Assembly: GCA_002390225.1 (NCBI GenBank)
Contig: DGOW01000086.1
Span: 1-19,663, forward strand
Origin: Gemmatimonadales bacterium UBA4456
GTDB taxonomy: Bacteria; Gemmatimonadota; Gemmatimonadetes; Longimicrobiales; Gaopeijiaceae
DNA: 19,663 bases
Direction: 5' to 3'
Shown here: positions 1 to 7,572 of the stretch, one piece after another
How positions within the stretch are numbered: the stretch's first letter is position 1
How the letters are laid out: the number at the start of each line of letters is the position of its first letter
Notes under the pieces: generated by a model
Database searches by the model: none
Told to the model about the DNA's origin: nothing
Seen by the model: the letters and a program-made list of their open reading frames with translations, nothing else
Made by a program: the position numbers and the translations under genes

Positions 1-2
1 CC

Positions 3-437
3 CGCTCGAACGTGACGCAGCCGTCACGAGGTCCCAGTGAGCGCTCGGCCGGGTCGCGGTCCAGTGCCCCCCAGGCGCGTTCGGCCCCCAGCCGCACGCA
101 GAACCGGGCGTCCACCCCGGCTCGACCTTTGGCCCGCTCCACGCCGCAGCGAGGGGCCACCCGTTCGACGGTGACGCCACGTTCGAGCGGCCGCAGCCAA
201 GCGACGAGCCGCACCCCAGCTGCACGCTTGACCCCGCGCGCGAGCAACCGTCCCCAGGCTTCGCGTCCCTCGGGCGCCCGCGCCACGCCGAGTCGCGGTG
301 CGTCCAGACTGGCACCGAACCGGAGCGGAGCCTCGGCCCGCCCGGCACCCACCCGCGCGCCTCAGACCCGTTCCACACCGGCGCGCTCGGGCCGCTCCAC
401 ACCCTCACGGGGCCGCACGACCCGCCGCCGGAACTAG
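3..437 (+). CDS. Arg/Ser/Pro/Thr-rich low-complexity protein, C-terminal part (open at window edge)
   Basis: The reading frame is open to the left edge of the window and ends at a TAG at 435-437. A GTG at 12 could serve as a start, but nothing marks it as the true one, so I treat the gene as 5'-partial. The product consists almost entirely of Arg, Ser, Pro, Ala and Thr, with loose repeats such as RSTPxRG and a TTRRRN C-terminus. It has no hydrophobic segment and almost no acidic residues, so it should be disordered and strongly cationic. Tails like this occur on RNA helicases and other nucleic-acid-binding proteins, but no domain is visible here and no function can be assigned. High GC alone can keep such a frame open, which lowers confidence. 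The hairpin just after the stop supports a real transcript end. Confidence 0.5.
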   Translation, partial: RSNVTQPSRGPSERSAGSRSSAPQARSAPSRTQNRASTPARPLARSTPQRGATRSTVTPRSSGRSQATSRTPAARLTPRASNRPQASRPSGARATPSRGASRLAPNRSGASARPAPTRAPQTRSTPARSGRSTPSRGRTTRRRN

Positions 438-456
438 CCAAGGCCAATCGAGGAAC

Positions 457-495
457 ACGAAGCCCGCTGGCACATCCCGATCCGGCGGGCTTCGT
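457..495. terminator. Strong hairpin between convergent genes
   Basis: An 11-bp perfect inverted repeat (ACGAAGCCCGC at 457-467, GCGGGCTTCGT at 485-495) extends inward by a T-G wobble and two G-C pairs, leaving an 11-nt loop. It lies between the stop of the basic ORF on the plus strand and the stop of hutI on the minus strand, so it can terminate both. There is no clear U-tract on either side. Confidence 0.7.
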
Positions 496-500
496 CCCGT

Positions 501-1724
501 CTATCGGAGGCGGTGACCTCCCGCCACTACCGCCGACGCGGGTGCCCCGCCCATCCAGTAGCTCAATTCGGACGGATCATCGATCGCCCAGCACGCCAGA
601 TCGGCCCGCAGTCCGGCTCTGAGTACACCGCGGTCGTCAAACCCGAGCACCCGCGCCGCAAGAACTGTCATACCAGCCAACGCCTCCGCAGGCGTCAGCC
701 CCAAGAGCACACACGCCTGATTCAACGTGATGAGGGGTTGTGTGGTCGGTGAGGAGCCTGGATTCGCGTCCGTTGCGACGACAAGAGGCACGCCATGTGA
801 GCGAAACGATTCGATCGGCGGCTTCTGGGTCTCTCCGAGGAAGTAGAACGCGCCCGGCAACAGGACGGCGGCACACCCGGCCTCCCCCATCGCCCGAGCC
901 CCGGCCTCGCTGGTGTACTCGAGGTGGTCGGCCGATCGGGCACCCGCACGCGCAGCGAGCGCGCCACCACCGAGGTCGGACAGCTGGTCCGCGTGCAATC
1001 TCCCCGCGAGGCCGGCCTCAGAGCCGGCGTGTAGCACACGTTCACACTCTGCGGGCGTGAAGCCGATGCCCTCGCAGAAGGCGTCGACGGCATCGGCGAG
1101 GCGAGCCGCCGCCGCCTGAGGGATCATCTCGTTGCATACGAGATCTACGAAGGCAGATCGATCGTTTGCGAACTCCGGCGGCAGGGCGTGAGCGCCGAGC
1201 AGAGTTGGCGAGACGGTGACGCCCGTGTCCCGCACCGAACACGCCGCTTCGAGCATCCGGAGCTCCGTCTCCAGGTCCAGACCATACCCCGACTTGATTT
1301 CCACCGTGGTGGTGCCGAAGTCGATCATCCGACCCAGCCGCCCGCGCGCCGACCGCACTAGTTCGTCGAGCGAGGCGTCCCGCGTGGCACGCACCGTCGA
1401 GAGGATTCCCCCACCCTGATGGGCGATCTCCTCGTAGGATACTCCACCGAGCCGACGCTCCCATTCCACGGCGCGCGTCCCACCGAACACAAGGTGGGTG
1501 TGACAGTCGATCAGCCCCGGGGTGACCCAACCGCCGTCCAGGTCGATCGTCTCTCTAGCGGAACTGACGGCGCCCTCCGGCGCATCCGCCTCATGGCCGA
1601 TCCACTCAATGTGCCCGGCACTAACCAGTACAACGGCGTCGCGCACCGTGCCGTAGGGGCCTGAGCCTATGTCGGACATCGTGGCCGCGTGACCGTTGTG
1701 AAGCGCAAGATCGACGGCGCTCAG
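501..1724 (-). CDS. hutI: Imidazolonepropionase
   Basis: HutI hydrolyses 4-imidazolone-5-propionate to N-formimino-L-glutamate, the third step of histidine breakdown, in the cytoplasm. The amidohydrolase metal motif is seen as VTPGLIDCHTHLVFGGTR (His about residues 75 and 77), followed by EIKSGYGLDLETELRMLEA, LGAHALPPEF, LHADQLSD and VVATDANPGSSPT, all characteristic of the HutI family. Length, about 407 aa, is normal. The first ATG in frame (1679) would remove the conserved N-terminal strand. The frame continues upstream and reads SAVDLALHNGHAATM, which matches how family members begin. A CTG at 1724 preceded by AGGAGG (1729-1734) is therefore the likely start; a non-ATG start is inferred, not proven. 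It is divergent from hutF and convergent with the basic ORF. Confidence 0.93.
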   Translation of the reverse strand: MSAVDLALHNGHAATMSDIGSGPYGTVRDAVVLVSAGHIEWIGHEADAPEGAVSSARETIDLDGGWVTPGLIDCHTHLVFGGTRAVEWERRLGGVSYEEIAHQGGGILSTVRATRDASLDELVRSARGRLGRMIDFGTTTVEIKSGYGLDLETELRMLEAACSVRDTGVTVSPTLLGAHALPPEFANDRSAFVDLVCNEMIPQAAAARLADAVDAFCEGIGFTPAECERVLHAGSEAGLAGRLHADQLSDLGGGALAARAGARSADHLEYTSEAGARAMGEAGCAAVLLPGAFYFLGETQKPPIESFRSHGVPLVVATDANPGSSPTTQPLITLNQACVLLGLTPAEALAGMTVLAARVLGFDDRGVLRAGLRADLACWAIDDPSELSYWMGGAPASAVVAGGHRLR

Positions 1725-1775
1725 GTGGCCTCCTCGTTTGACGGTGGATTCGCGTGCAATCTACACTCTGTGGCC
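1725..1775. promoter_or_regulatory. Divergent hutI/hutF promoter region
   Basis: Only 51 bp separate the hutF ATG from the proposed hutI start. On the plus strand TTGACG (1738-1743) and TACACT (1762-1767), 18 bp apart, resemble a housekeeping-sigma promoter. The -10 box ends 8 bp before the hutF ATG, and no Shine-Dalgarno lies in between, so hutF may be leaderless. On the minus strand TAGATT is a possible -10 for hutI, and AGGAGG (1729-1734) is its ribosome binding site. No clear operator palindrome was found. Confidence 0.5.
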
Positions 1776-3176
1776 ATGTCTGACCTGTTCTTCGATTCAG
1801 CGCTGCTCCCGACCGGCTGGGCCCACGATGTTCGCATCGTGGTCGACTCGGGCGGGTGGATCTCCGCCGTCGACACCGACACCACCCCGCAGGGCGCGCG
1901 CCACGTACCCGGGATTGCCCTACCAGGGGTCCCGAACGTGCACTCCCATGCATTCCAGCGGGCCATGGCCGGGCTAACCGAGCACGGCTCCCCGAAGGGT
2001 GATTCGTTCTGGTCATGGCGTCGGCGCATGTATGGGTTTCTGCGCACGCTGGACCCCGAGGGCGTAGAGGCGATCGCGGCGCAGCTCTTCGTCGAGCTCC
2101 TGCGTCGAGGCTTCACGTCCGTAGCCGAGTTCCACTACCTCCGGAACGACCGCGACGGCACGCAGTACCCAGATCCGGTCGAGATGGCACGCCGGGTCCT
2201 GCATGCGGGCGTGGACACGGGTATGGGCCTCACGATTCTTCCTGCACTGTACACAGCGTCGGACTTCGGGGGCGTCGCGCCGGAGCATGAGCAGCGCCGG
2301 TTCGCCTGCACCGTCGAGGAGCTGCTGGGTGATATCGCCGTCCTGGGTGCCGGTGCGCCTGCCGGCACCGTCCGTGTCGGTCTGGCTCTGCATTCGTTGC
2401 GGGCTGTCCCACCCGACGCTCTGGCTATCGCCGTCGAGGCCGCGCGCGGGATGGACCCATCGATTCCGATCCACATCCATGTGGCCGAGCAGGAGCGGGA
2501 AGTCCAGCGTTCTCTGGAGTGGACTGGCGCGCGTCCCGTCGCATGGCTCCTCGACCACGCCCCCGTGGACGAGCATTGGTGCCTCATCCACGCCACACAT
2601 CTCGATGAGCATGAGGTCCAGCGCATGGCGGCGACGGGGGCCGTCGTGGGCCTGTGTCCGACCACCGAGGCCAATCTGGGCGACGGGGTATTCCCTCTCT
2701 CCGCGTTTCAGGAGCACGCAGGCCGCTGGGCCGTGGGTACCGACTCACATGTGGGCCGAGGGCCGGCCGGAGAGCTGAGGATGCTCGAGTACGGCCAGCG
2801 GCTTCACACCCGCAGGCGAAACGTGGTGGCGGGGCCCCATCATCGTTCCAGTGCCCGTGCGATGCTGGAAGCGGCTTGGAGGGGCGGAGCGTCAGCGTCC
2901 GGCCGCCGCATCGGGGCGCTGACCCCCGGCGCCCGGGCGGACGTCGTTGTGCTCGATCCCGACCATCCGGCTCTTCTCGGGCGGTCCGAGGACGACGCTC
3001 TGGGCTCCTGGATCTTCTCCGGAGACGACACGCCGGTGCGTGACGTTTTCACCGGCGGTCATCAGGTGATCCGTGACGGACGCCATGCCTCCGAGGACCG
3101 GGTGCGTCAGCGTTATGCCGCGGTGGTACGCGCTATAGCCGAAGACACACCGCAGCTGGCCATCGATTTCGAGTAG
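1776..3176 (+). CDS. hutF: Formimidoylglutamate deiminase
   Basis: HutF deiminates N-formimino-L-glutamate to N-formyl-L-glutamate and ammonia, the step that marks the five-enzyme histidine pathway. It is an amidohydrolase. The metal site is PGVPNVHSHAFQRAMAGL (His56, His58), then FHYLRNDRDG, IHIHVAEQEREV, IHATHLDEHE and AVGTDSHVGRGP. The WSWRRRMYGFLRTLDPE segment and LCPTTEANLGDGVFPL loop are typical of HutF rather than of cytosine or atrazine deaminases. I chose ATG 1776 (MSDLFFDSAL, 466 aa) because the frame upstream of it overlaps hutI and its promoter, and 466 aa fits the family. No Shine-Dalgarno precedes it. The reaction partner for its product, HutG, is not in the window. Confidence 0.95.
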   Translation: MSDLFFDSALLPTGWAHDVRIVVDSGGWISAVDTDTTPQGARHVPGIALPGVPNVHSHAFQRAMAGLTEHGSPKGDSFWSWRRRMYGFLRTLDPEGVEAIAAQLFVELLRRGFTSVAEFHYLRNDRDGTQYPDPVEMARRVLHAGVDTGMGLTILPALYTASDFGGVAPEHEQRRFACTVEELLGDIAVLGAGAPAGTVRVGLALHSLRAVPPDALAIAVEAARGMDPSIPIHIHVAEQEREVQRSLEWTGARPVAWLLDHAPVDEHWCLIHATHLDEHEVQRMAATGAVVGLCPTTEANLGDGVFPLSAFQEHAGRWAVGTDSHVGRGPAGELRMLEYGQRLHTRRRNVVAGPHHRSSARAMLEAAWRGGASASGRRIGALTPGARADVVVLDPDHPALLGRSEDDALGSWIFSGDDTPVRDVFTGGHQVIRDGRHASEDRVRQRYAAVVRAIAEDTPQLAIDFE

Positions 3177-3196
3177 GGCGACATCGAAAGCGCTCC

Positions 3197-3219
3197 CGGG
3201 TGCGGTCTTCGCGGACCCG
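3197..3219. terminator. Hairpin between convergent hutF and hutU
   Basis: The 50-bp gap between the hutF and hutU stops holds CGGGTGCG (3197-3204) pairing with CGC (3210-3212) and ACCCG (3215-3219), with a GG bulge and a 5-nt loop. It is a modest stem with no U-run, and could act in either direction. Confidence 0.4.
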
Positions 3220-3226
3220 CCGACGC

Positions 3227-4909
3227 CTAGAGCATCGGGATGTTCAAGCCCTCTCGCCGCGCGGTCTCACGCGCAGTCTCGTACCCGGCGTCCGCATGAC
3301 GCACGACACCCGTACCCGGATCGTTCGTCAGGACGCGCTTGAGGCGCACAGCCATCTCGGGTGTCCCGTCAGCGACGATGACCTGACCCGCGTGCAACGA
3401 GTTGCCCATACCTACACCGCCACCGTGGTGGAACGAGACCCAGCTGGAGCCCGACGCCGTGTTCAGCAACGCGTTGAGGATCGGCCAGTCGCCCACGGCG
3501 TCCGTACCGTCGAGCATCGCCTCGGTTTCGCGGTTCGGCGACGCCACGGAACCGGTGTCGAGGTGATCCCGCCCGATGACAATCGGTGCGCTGATCTCCC
3601 CCGATGCAACGAGCTCGTTAATGGCCAAGCCCAAGCGGGCGCGTGCCCCCTGACCCAACCAGCAGATCCGGGACGGAAGACCCTGGAACTCGACCTTTTC
3701 GTTGGCCATGCGGATCCAGCGGCACAGGTGCTCGTCCTCCGGGAACATCTCGAGGACAAGATCGTCGGTACGATGGATGTCCGCAGGGTCACCAGAAAGG
3801 GCGGCCCAGCGGAAGGGCCCCTTCCCTTCGCAGAAGAGGTCGCGAATGTACGCCGGTACGAAACCGGGATAGGTGAAGGCATCCTTGAAGCCGGCGTCCT
3901 CCGCGTATCCGCGGAGGTTATTGCCGTAGTCGACCGCGATCGATCCGGCATTCTGGAGGGCGACGATCGCTTCGCAGTGCACACGCATCGACGCCATGGA
4001 GCGTCTCACGTACTCATCGGGATCCGCAGTGCGCATTTCCGCTGCGGCGTCCATGCTCAAGCCGGCCGGCACATAACCGTGCAACGGATCGTGCGCCGAG
4101 GTCTGATCCGTCACGATATCCGGGACGACACCACGACGTACCAGCTCGGGAAGCACCTCGGCACAGTTCCCGACCAGCCCGACGGAGACCGCGTCACCGC
4201 GTGAGGTGGCCTCGTCGATCATGCGGAGGGCGTGATCTAGGTCGTCTGTCATACGGTCGCAGTAGCGGGTGTCCAGACGTCGCTGGATCCGTGTCGGGTC
4301 GACCTCCACACAGAGCATCGCTCCCCCATTCATGGTCGCTGCGAGCGGCTGCGCTCCGCCCATGCCGCCCATACCACCGGTCAGAACCCACCGCCCCTTC
4401 ATCGAACCGCCAAAATGCCTATCGGCCATAGCTCCGAAGGTCTCGTAGGTGCCCTGGAGGATCCCCTGGGTACCGATATAGATCCATGAGCCAGCGGTCA
4501 TCTGACCGTACATCATGAGGCCCTTACGCTCGAGCTCGCGGAAGTGCTCCCACGTCGCCCAGCGGCCCACCAGGTTCGAGTTGGCGATGAGAACCCGCGG
4601 CGCGTGCTCATGCGTCTGGAAGACACCGACCGGCTTACCCGACTGAACCAAGAGCGTCTCGTCGTTTTCAAGTTCTCTGAGGCATCGAACGATGGCATCG
4701 AACGCCTCCCAGCTCCGAGCGGCGCGACCAGTCCCGCCGTAGACCACGAGGCGGTCTGGGTGCTCCGCCACATCGGGGTCGAGGTTGTTCATGAGCATTC
4801 GGAGAGCCGCTTCCTGCGCCCATCCCTTGCAGGAGAGTTGAGGGCCCCGAGGAGCTCGGACTTCGCGAGCTCCGGTCATCGTTTCTACTTCGGTCTTGGT
4901 CATCGCCAT
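3227..4909 (-). CDS. hutU: Urocanate hydratase
   Basis: HutU converts urocanate to 4-imidazolone-5-propionate using tightly bound NAD+ as an electrophile, in the cytoplasm. It has the normal full length of 560 aa. The start region RAPRGPQLSCKGW...RMLMNNLDPDVAEHP, the glycine-rich nucleotide loop GGMGGMGGAQ (178-187), and FQGLPSRICWLGQG with Cys416, the counterpart of the catalytic Cys410 of the Pseudomonas enzyme, are all visible. SFHHGGGVGMG and LTNDPGTGVVRHADAGYE close the protein. The ATG at 4909 lies 9 bp after the hutH TAG, and the SD-like AGGGATAGGA overlaps that stop, so hutU is the last gene of a peroxidase-hutH-hutU operon. ATG 4903 or 4879 would be possible alternative starts. Confidence 0.97.
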   Translation of the reverse strand: MAMTKTEVETMTGAREVRAPRGPQLSCKGWAQEAALRMLMNNLDPDVAEHPDRLVVYGGTGRAARSWEAFDAIVRCLRELENDETLLVQSGKPVGVFQTHEHAPRVLIANSNLVGRWATWEHFRELERKGLMMYGQMTAGSWIYIGTQGILQGTYETFGAMADRHFGGSMKGRWVLTGGMGGMGGAQPLAATMNGGAMLCVEVDPTRIQRRLDTRYCDRMTDDLDHALRMIDEATSRGDAVSVGLVGNCAEVLPELVRRGVVPDIVTDQTSAHDPLHGYVPAGLSMDAAAEMRTADPDEYVRRSMASMRVHCEAIVALQNAGSIAVDYGNNLRGYAEDAGFKDAFTYPGFVPAYIRDLFCEGKGPFRWAALSGDPADIHRTDDLVLEMFPEDEHLCRWIRMANEKVEFQGLPSRICWLGQGARARLGLAINELVASGEISAPIVIGRDHLDTGSVASPNRETEAMLDGTDAVGDWPILNALLNTASGSSWVSFHHGGGVGMGNSLHAGQVIVADGTPEMAVRLKRVLTNDPGTGVVRHADAGYETARETARREGLNIPML

Positions 4910-4918
4910 TGGTCGATC

Positions 4919-6466
4919 CTATCCCTGGTCCGGGTTCCTTTCGTAACGTGCGACCACGTCGGCCAGCGCTCCGGAAGCCACGAGGTCCGTAAGCGCCTCG
5001 AGATCGGGCCCAAGTATTCTGTCGCCAGACAGGCGCGCGACACGTGCGCGCACGGCTTCCCATGCCTCTTCGACGCCCGTCCCTGCCTTGAGGGGACGTC
5101 GGTATTCGAGTCCTTCTGCCGCGCACATAAGTTCCGTGGCCACCACGCGTTCGATGCAGTCCACGGCCCGATTCGCCTTGCGGGCGGCCGCCAGCCCCAT
5201 GGATACGTGGTCCTCCTGGTTCGCACTGGTGGTCACCGAGTCGATCGAGGCGGGACCGGCCAGGAGCCTGAGTTCCGCCAGTAGGTCCACGGCGGTCACT
5301 TGGGCGATCATGAACCCACTTTCCAGCCCGGGGCGTCCCGCGAGGAAGGCTGGCAGCCCCATCGAGAGGTCCGGGTTCAACAATCGCTCGATCCGACGCT
5401 CTGCGATGGCGGCCAGATCAGCCAGCGCGATCGCAAGGAGATCGAGCGCCTGAGAGACGATCTGAGCGTGGAAGTTGCCCCCGCTCAACACGAGCCCAGC
5501 TTCGGGAAACACGAGTGGATTATCCGTGGCGCTGTTGGCTTCCGTCTCGAGAATCCCCCGTGCGTAGGCGAGCGCGTGTTTTGTAGCTCCATGAACCTGC
5601 GGCACACATCGGAGGGAGTAGGCATCCTGAACCCGCGGATCTTCGTAGCGATGTGACTCCCAGATCTCCGAATCGGCTAGCAACGCCCGCTGCAGCCGAG
5701 CCGAAGCCCGCTGCCCGGCGTGCGGCCGTGCAGCGTGGATCTCGTCACGATACGCGACCGGTGTGCCCATCAGAGCCTCGAGCGACATCGCGGATGCGAT
5801 CTCGGCGGTCGCGAGAACCCGTTCCGCTCTGCACAGGGAGAGAATCCCCAAACCGGTCGTCGCCTGAGTTCCGTTGATGAGCGCCAGGCCTTCCTTCGAG
5901 TCCAATGTCAGGGGCTCAAGGCCTGCCTCTGCGAGAAAGTCGCCCGCGGGGCCCACCACGCCTCCGCATTCCGCCTCACCTTCACCCAACAGGCCGAGTG
6001 CGACGTGTGCCAGTGGAGCCAAATCGCCACTTGCGCCGACCGATCCGAACTCCGGTACACGGGGGTGAATTCCGGCATTCAGCAAAGCCAGCAGCGCCTC
6101 AATCACATCTACGCGACAACCCGAGACGCCACGCGCCAAAGCATTGGCGCGCAACAGGATGATGGCTCGGACTACTTCACGCGGGAACGGGTCGCCCATA
6201 CCGGATGCGTGTGAACGAACGAGGTTGTGTTGCAGCGTAGCTCGCTCGTGGGGAGCGATCGCTACATCGGCCAGCCGACCGAACCCCGTTGTCACACCGT
6301 AGACCCGCTCACCCGTGGCCACTTTCGCCTCAATGAAGTCCCGGGCGGCAGACACACGGCCCCGGGCATCTTGAGTGATCTCTACGCGCACCGACATGTT
6401 TCGCGCGACCACCTCTACCTCATCCAGGCCGAGGGAGTGCCCATCGATCATGAGGGTGGGGCTCAT
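4919..6466 (-). CDS. hutH: Histidine ammonia-lyase
   Basis: HutH deaminates L-histidine to trans-urocanate, the entry step of the pathway. The 515-aa product carries GSVGASGDLAPLAHVALGLL, in which Ala145-Ser146-Gly147 cyclise to the MIO cofactor. Also seen are the mobile-loop Tyr in GERVYGVTTGFG (Tyr56), LALINGTQATTG (Asn198) and SLRCVPQVHG; TSANQEDHVSMG lies in the C-terminal third. Its ATG overlaps the TGA of the upstream selenoprotein-like gene by 4 bp (ATGA), which implies translational coupling. The C-terminus carries the usual late motifs (LMCAAEGLEYRRPLKAG). Confidence 0.97.
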   Translation of the reverse strand: MSPTLMIDGHSLGLDEVEVVARNMSVRVEITQDARGRVSAARDFIEAKVATGERVYGVTTGFGRLADVAIAPHERATLQHNLVRSHASGMGDPFPREVVRAIILLRANALARGVSGCRVDVIEALLALLNAGIHPRVPEFGSVGASGDLAPLAHVALGLLGEGEAECGGVVGPAGDFLAEAGLEPLTLDSKEGLALINGTQATTGLGILSLCRAERVLATAEIASAMSLEALMGTPVAYRDEIHAARPHAGQRASARLQRALLADSEIWESHRYEDPRVQDAYSLRCVPQVHGATKHALAYARGILETEANSATDNPLVFPEAGLVLSGGNFHAQIVSQALDLLAIALADLAAIAERRIERLLNPDLSMGLPAFLAGRPGLESGFMIAQVTAVDLLAELRLLAGPASIDSVTTSANQEDHVSMGLAAARKANRAVDCIERVVATELMCAAEGLEYRRPLKAGTGVEEAWEAVRARVARLSGDRILGPDLEALTDLVASGALADVVARYERNPDQG

Positions 6467-7053
6467 TGGTGCCTCGCTTCGAACTCGTCTCGGGAAATGA
6501 CCATGTCCTCTGGTGCCCAGAAATCCTCCAGCTCGACACCTAATCCATCTGCGAGCCGGTTCGCGTAGTTGTAGTACGACACCACCTGACAGATATCCAG
6601 TACCCCCCGGTCATCGAACCCATGAGCTCGCAGTCGATCCACGTCATCGCTCCCGACCGAAGCCGGATCCCGCGTCAGGTGACGTGCATATCGAAGCATC
6701 TCCGCGTCCGCCTCCGTGATCTCGGGAGGGTTGCGTCCGCGGGCCAGGGAGTGACCCGGTTCGACTGATCCAGTCAGCGTACGGAGGCCCGCCCCGTGAT
6801 GCACAATTCAGTAGAAGCAGTCGTTTTCAGCCGAAACGCTCACGGCAATCATCTCTCGCTGAATGCGCGTCAGGGGTGACCCGCCTCGCATGAGGTGACT
6901 GTAGAGGTTCATGTGGTCGCGCATGGAGCGCGGGTTCAGCGAATGAATCCACAGGATATGATCGAGCGCGCCGCGTTCGTCGGAATATTCGTCGTAGAGC
7001 TGCGCGAGCAGACCGGACGCGTCGTCGCTCGGTACGTACGGGATCCAAGCCAT
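6463..7053 (-). CDS. Peroxidase-related (AhpD/CMD-like) protein, probable selenoprotein with in-frame TGA
   Basis: Read through the TGA at 6808-6810, the gene gives a 196-aa protein starting MAWIPYVPSDDASG, a typical start and length for the uncharacterised peroxidase-related enzymes of the carboxymuconolactone decarboxylase/AhpD fold. The segment before the TGA ends EMIAVSVSAENDCFY and that after begins IVHHGAGLRTL. The family consensus here is CxxC followed by a His pair, so the TGA sits precisely on the second, catalytic cysteine, giving Cys-Phe-Tyr-Sec. The C-terminal half (ITEADAEMLRYARHLT, VLDICQVVSYYNYANRLADGLG) is intact. Expected activity is thiol/selenol-dependent peroxide reduction; substrate unknown. 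Its stop overlaps the hutH start (ATGA). A nonsense mutation or sequencing error is the alternative. ATG 7053 is chosen from family alignment; no SD is present. Confidence 0.82.
6781..6810 (-). promoter_or_regulatory. Putative bacterial SECIS element just after the in-frame UGA
   Basis: On the minus strand, the RNA following UGA (6810-6808) folds as ACGGGG (6797-6792), loop CGGGC (6791-6787), CUCCGU (6786-6781), a 6-bp stem with one G-U pair. The apical loop begins 16 nt after the UGA and has G at its second position. This agrees with the published bacterial SECIS description (loop 16-37 nt after UGA, a G in the first two loop positions). It was folded by eye only. Confidence 0.55.
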
Positions 7054-7058
7054 AGTCC

Positions 7059-7086
7059 GGTATACAAAGAGGCGCTGACCTTGCAA
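7059..7086 (-). promoter_or_regulatory. Probable promoter of the selenoprotein-hutH-hutU operon
   Basis: Reading the minus strand, TTGCAA (7086-7081), a 16-bp spacer and TATACC (7064-7059) resemble -35 and -10 boxes. The -10 ends 5 bp before the ATG at 7053, so transcription would start at or within a base or two of the start codon. No Shine-Dalgarno is present, which fits a leaderless message. Confidence 0.45.
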
Positions 7087-7245
7087 AGTGAGCCCGGAAA
7101 CTGTGGCACGGCAAGGCTTTGCGCGCTTGCGCCCTTCACGGCCGACACGCCACATTCGGAGCGCGTCCTCACCCTGCCGTCCCTGCGCCCCTCCGGTCTA
7201 CCCTTGGACTACTTCGAGCCGTCAGCGTACCAGTGGCAGAACGAC

Positions 7246-7572
7246 ATGCTCGACCTGCAAAAGCGCATGCTCGGAGCGCTTGCGTTCATCCTCTTAGTCA
7301 CGCTCGTGGGGATCGTCGGGTTTTCGATCATCGATCCCGATGCGGGCTTCGTCCGGGCGTTCTTCATGACCGCCATCACGCTGACGACCGTTGGATATGG
7401 CGAGGAAATCGCCGTGGACACCGACGGCGCGCGGATCTTCACCGCGGTGCTGATCCTCTTCGGGATGGGCGCCACCCTGTATTTCGTCTCGACGGGCACC
7501 GCATTCCTGATCGAGGGCGAGCTCGGCAACGTGTTTCGGAGAAAAAAATGGAGCGTCTGCTCGATGAACTAG
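7246..7572 (+). CDS. Two-TM potassium channel pore module (Ion_trans_2), in the 0 frame of a split channel gene
   Basis: The 108-aa product has TM1 (about residues 9-28, GALAFILLVTLVGIVGFSII), a pore helix and selectivity filter TTVGYGEE (TVGYG at 48-52), and TM2 (about 64-88), followed by the basic linker FRRKK. This is the pore of a bacterial K+ channel in the inner membrane. The frame runs past the linker into seven unrelated residues and a TAG at 7570-7572, while the RCK domain expected next lies in the -1 frame from 7548. ATG 7246 gives a normal cytoplasmic N-terminus. TTG 7204 is an alternative start, and neither has a good SD. The frame is open further upstream but overlaps the divergent promoter there. 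Fused through the A7 run, the product would be 346 aa long, the usual size of RCK-gated two-TM channels. Confidence 0.85.
   Translation: MLDLQKRMLGALAFILLVTLVGIVGFSIIDPDAGFVRAFFMTAITLTTVGYGEEIAVDTDGARIFTAVLILFGMGATLYFVSTGTAFLIEGELGNVFRRKKWSVCSMN
7538..7562 (+). promoter_or_regulatory. A-AAA-AAA slippery heptamer with internal SD and ATG at the channel/RCK junction
   Basis: Seven A (7542-7548) are read in the channel frame as A AAA AAA, an ideal -1 slippery heptamer. After slipping back one base the next codon is ATG 7548 of the RCK frame. GGAG (7538-7541) lies 6 nt before this ATG, an almost ideal Shine-Dalgarno for internal initiation. A short GAGC-GUCU-GCUC hairpin (7551-7562) follows, but it is too weak to be convincing as a frameshift stimulator. 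Confidence 0.5.

Noticed and set aside
2013..2717. Minus-strand 234-aa ORF opposite hutF
   Set aside because: Lies wholly inside hutF, whose motifs cover the region; mirror of its codon bias.
3200..4204. Plus-strand 334-aa ORF opposite hutU
   Set aside because: Antisense to a fully conserved urocanate hydratase; composition is a GC-codon shadow and no domain is visible.
4544..5284. Plus-strand 246-aa ORF opposite hutU/hutH
   Set aside because: It crosses the junction of two certain genes on the other strand; no motif or start signal.
6463..6804. A separate small gene starting at GTG 6804
   Set aside because: The start would lie inside the CxxC-HH motif; the two halves make one family protein only when read through the TGA.
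6895..7245. Extended N-terminus of the K+ channel frame
   Set aside because: It overlaps the start of the divergent selenoprotein gene and its promoter; no sensible pre-TM1 sequence and no start signal.
7119..7547. Long upstream part of the RCK frame
   Set aside because: This part is the -1 frame shadow of the pore ORF, Arg/His-rich and unlike any protein; real RCK sequence begins at 7548.
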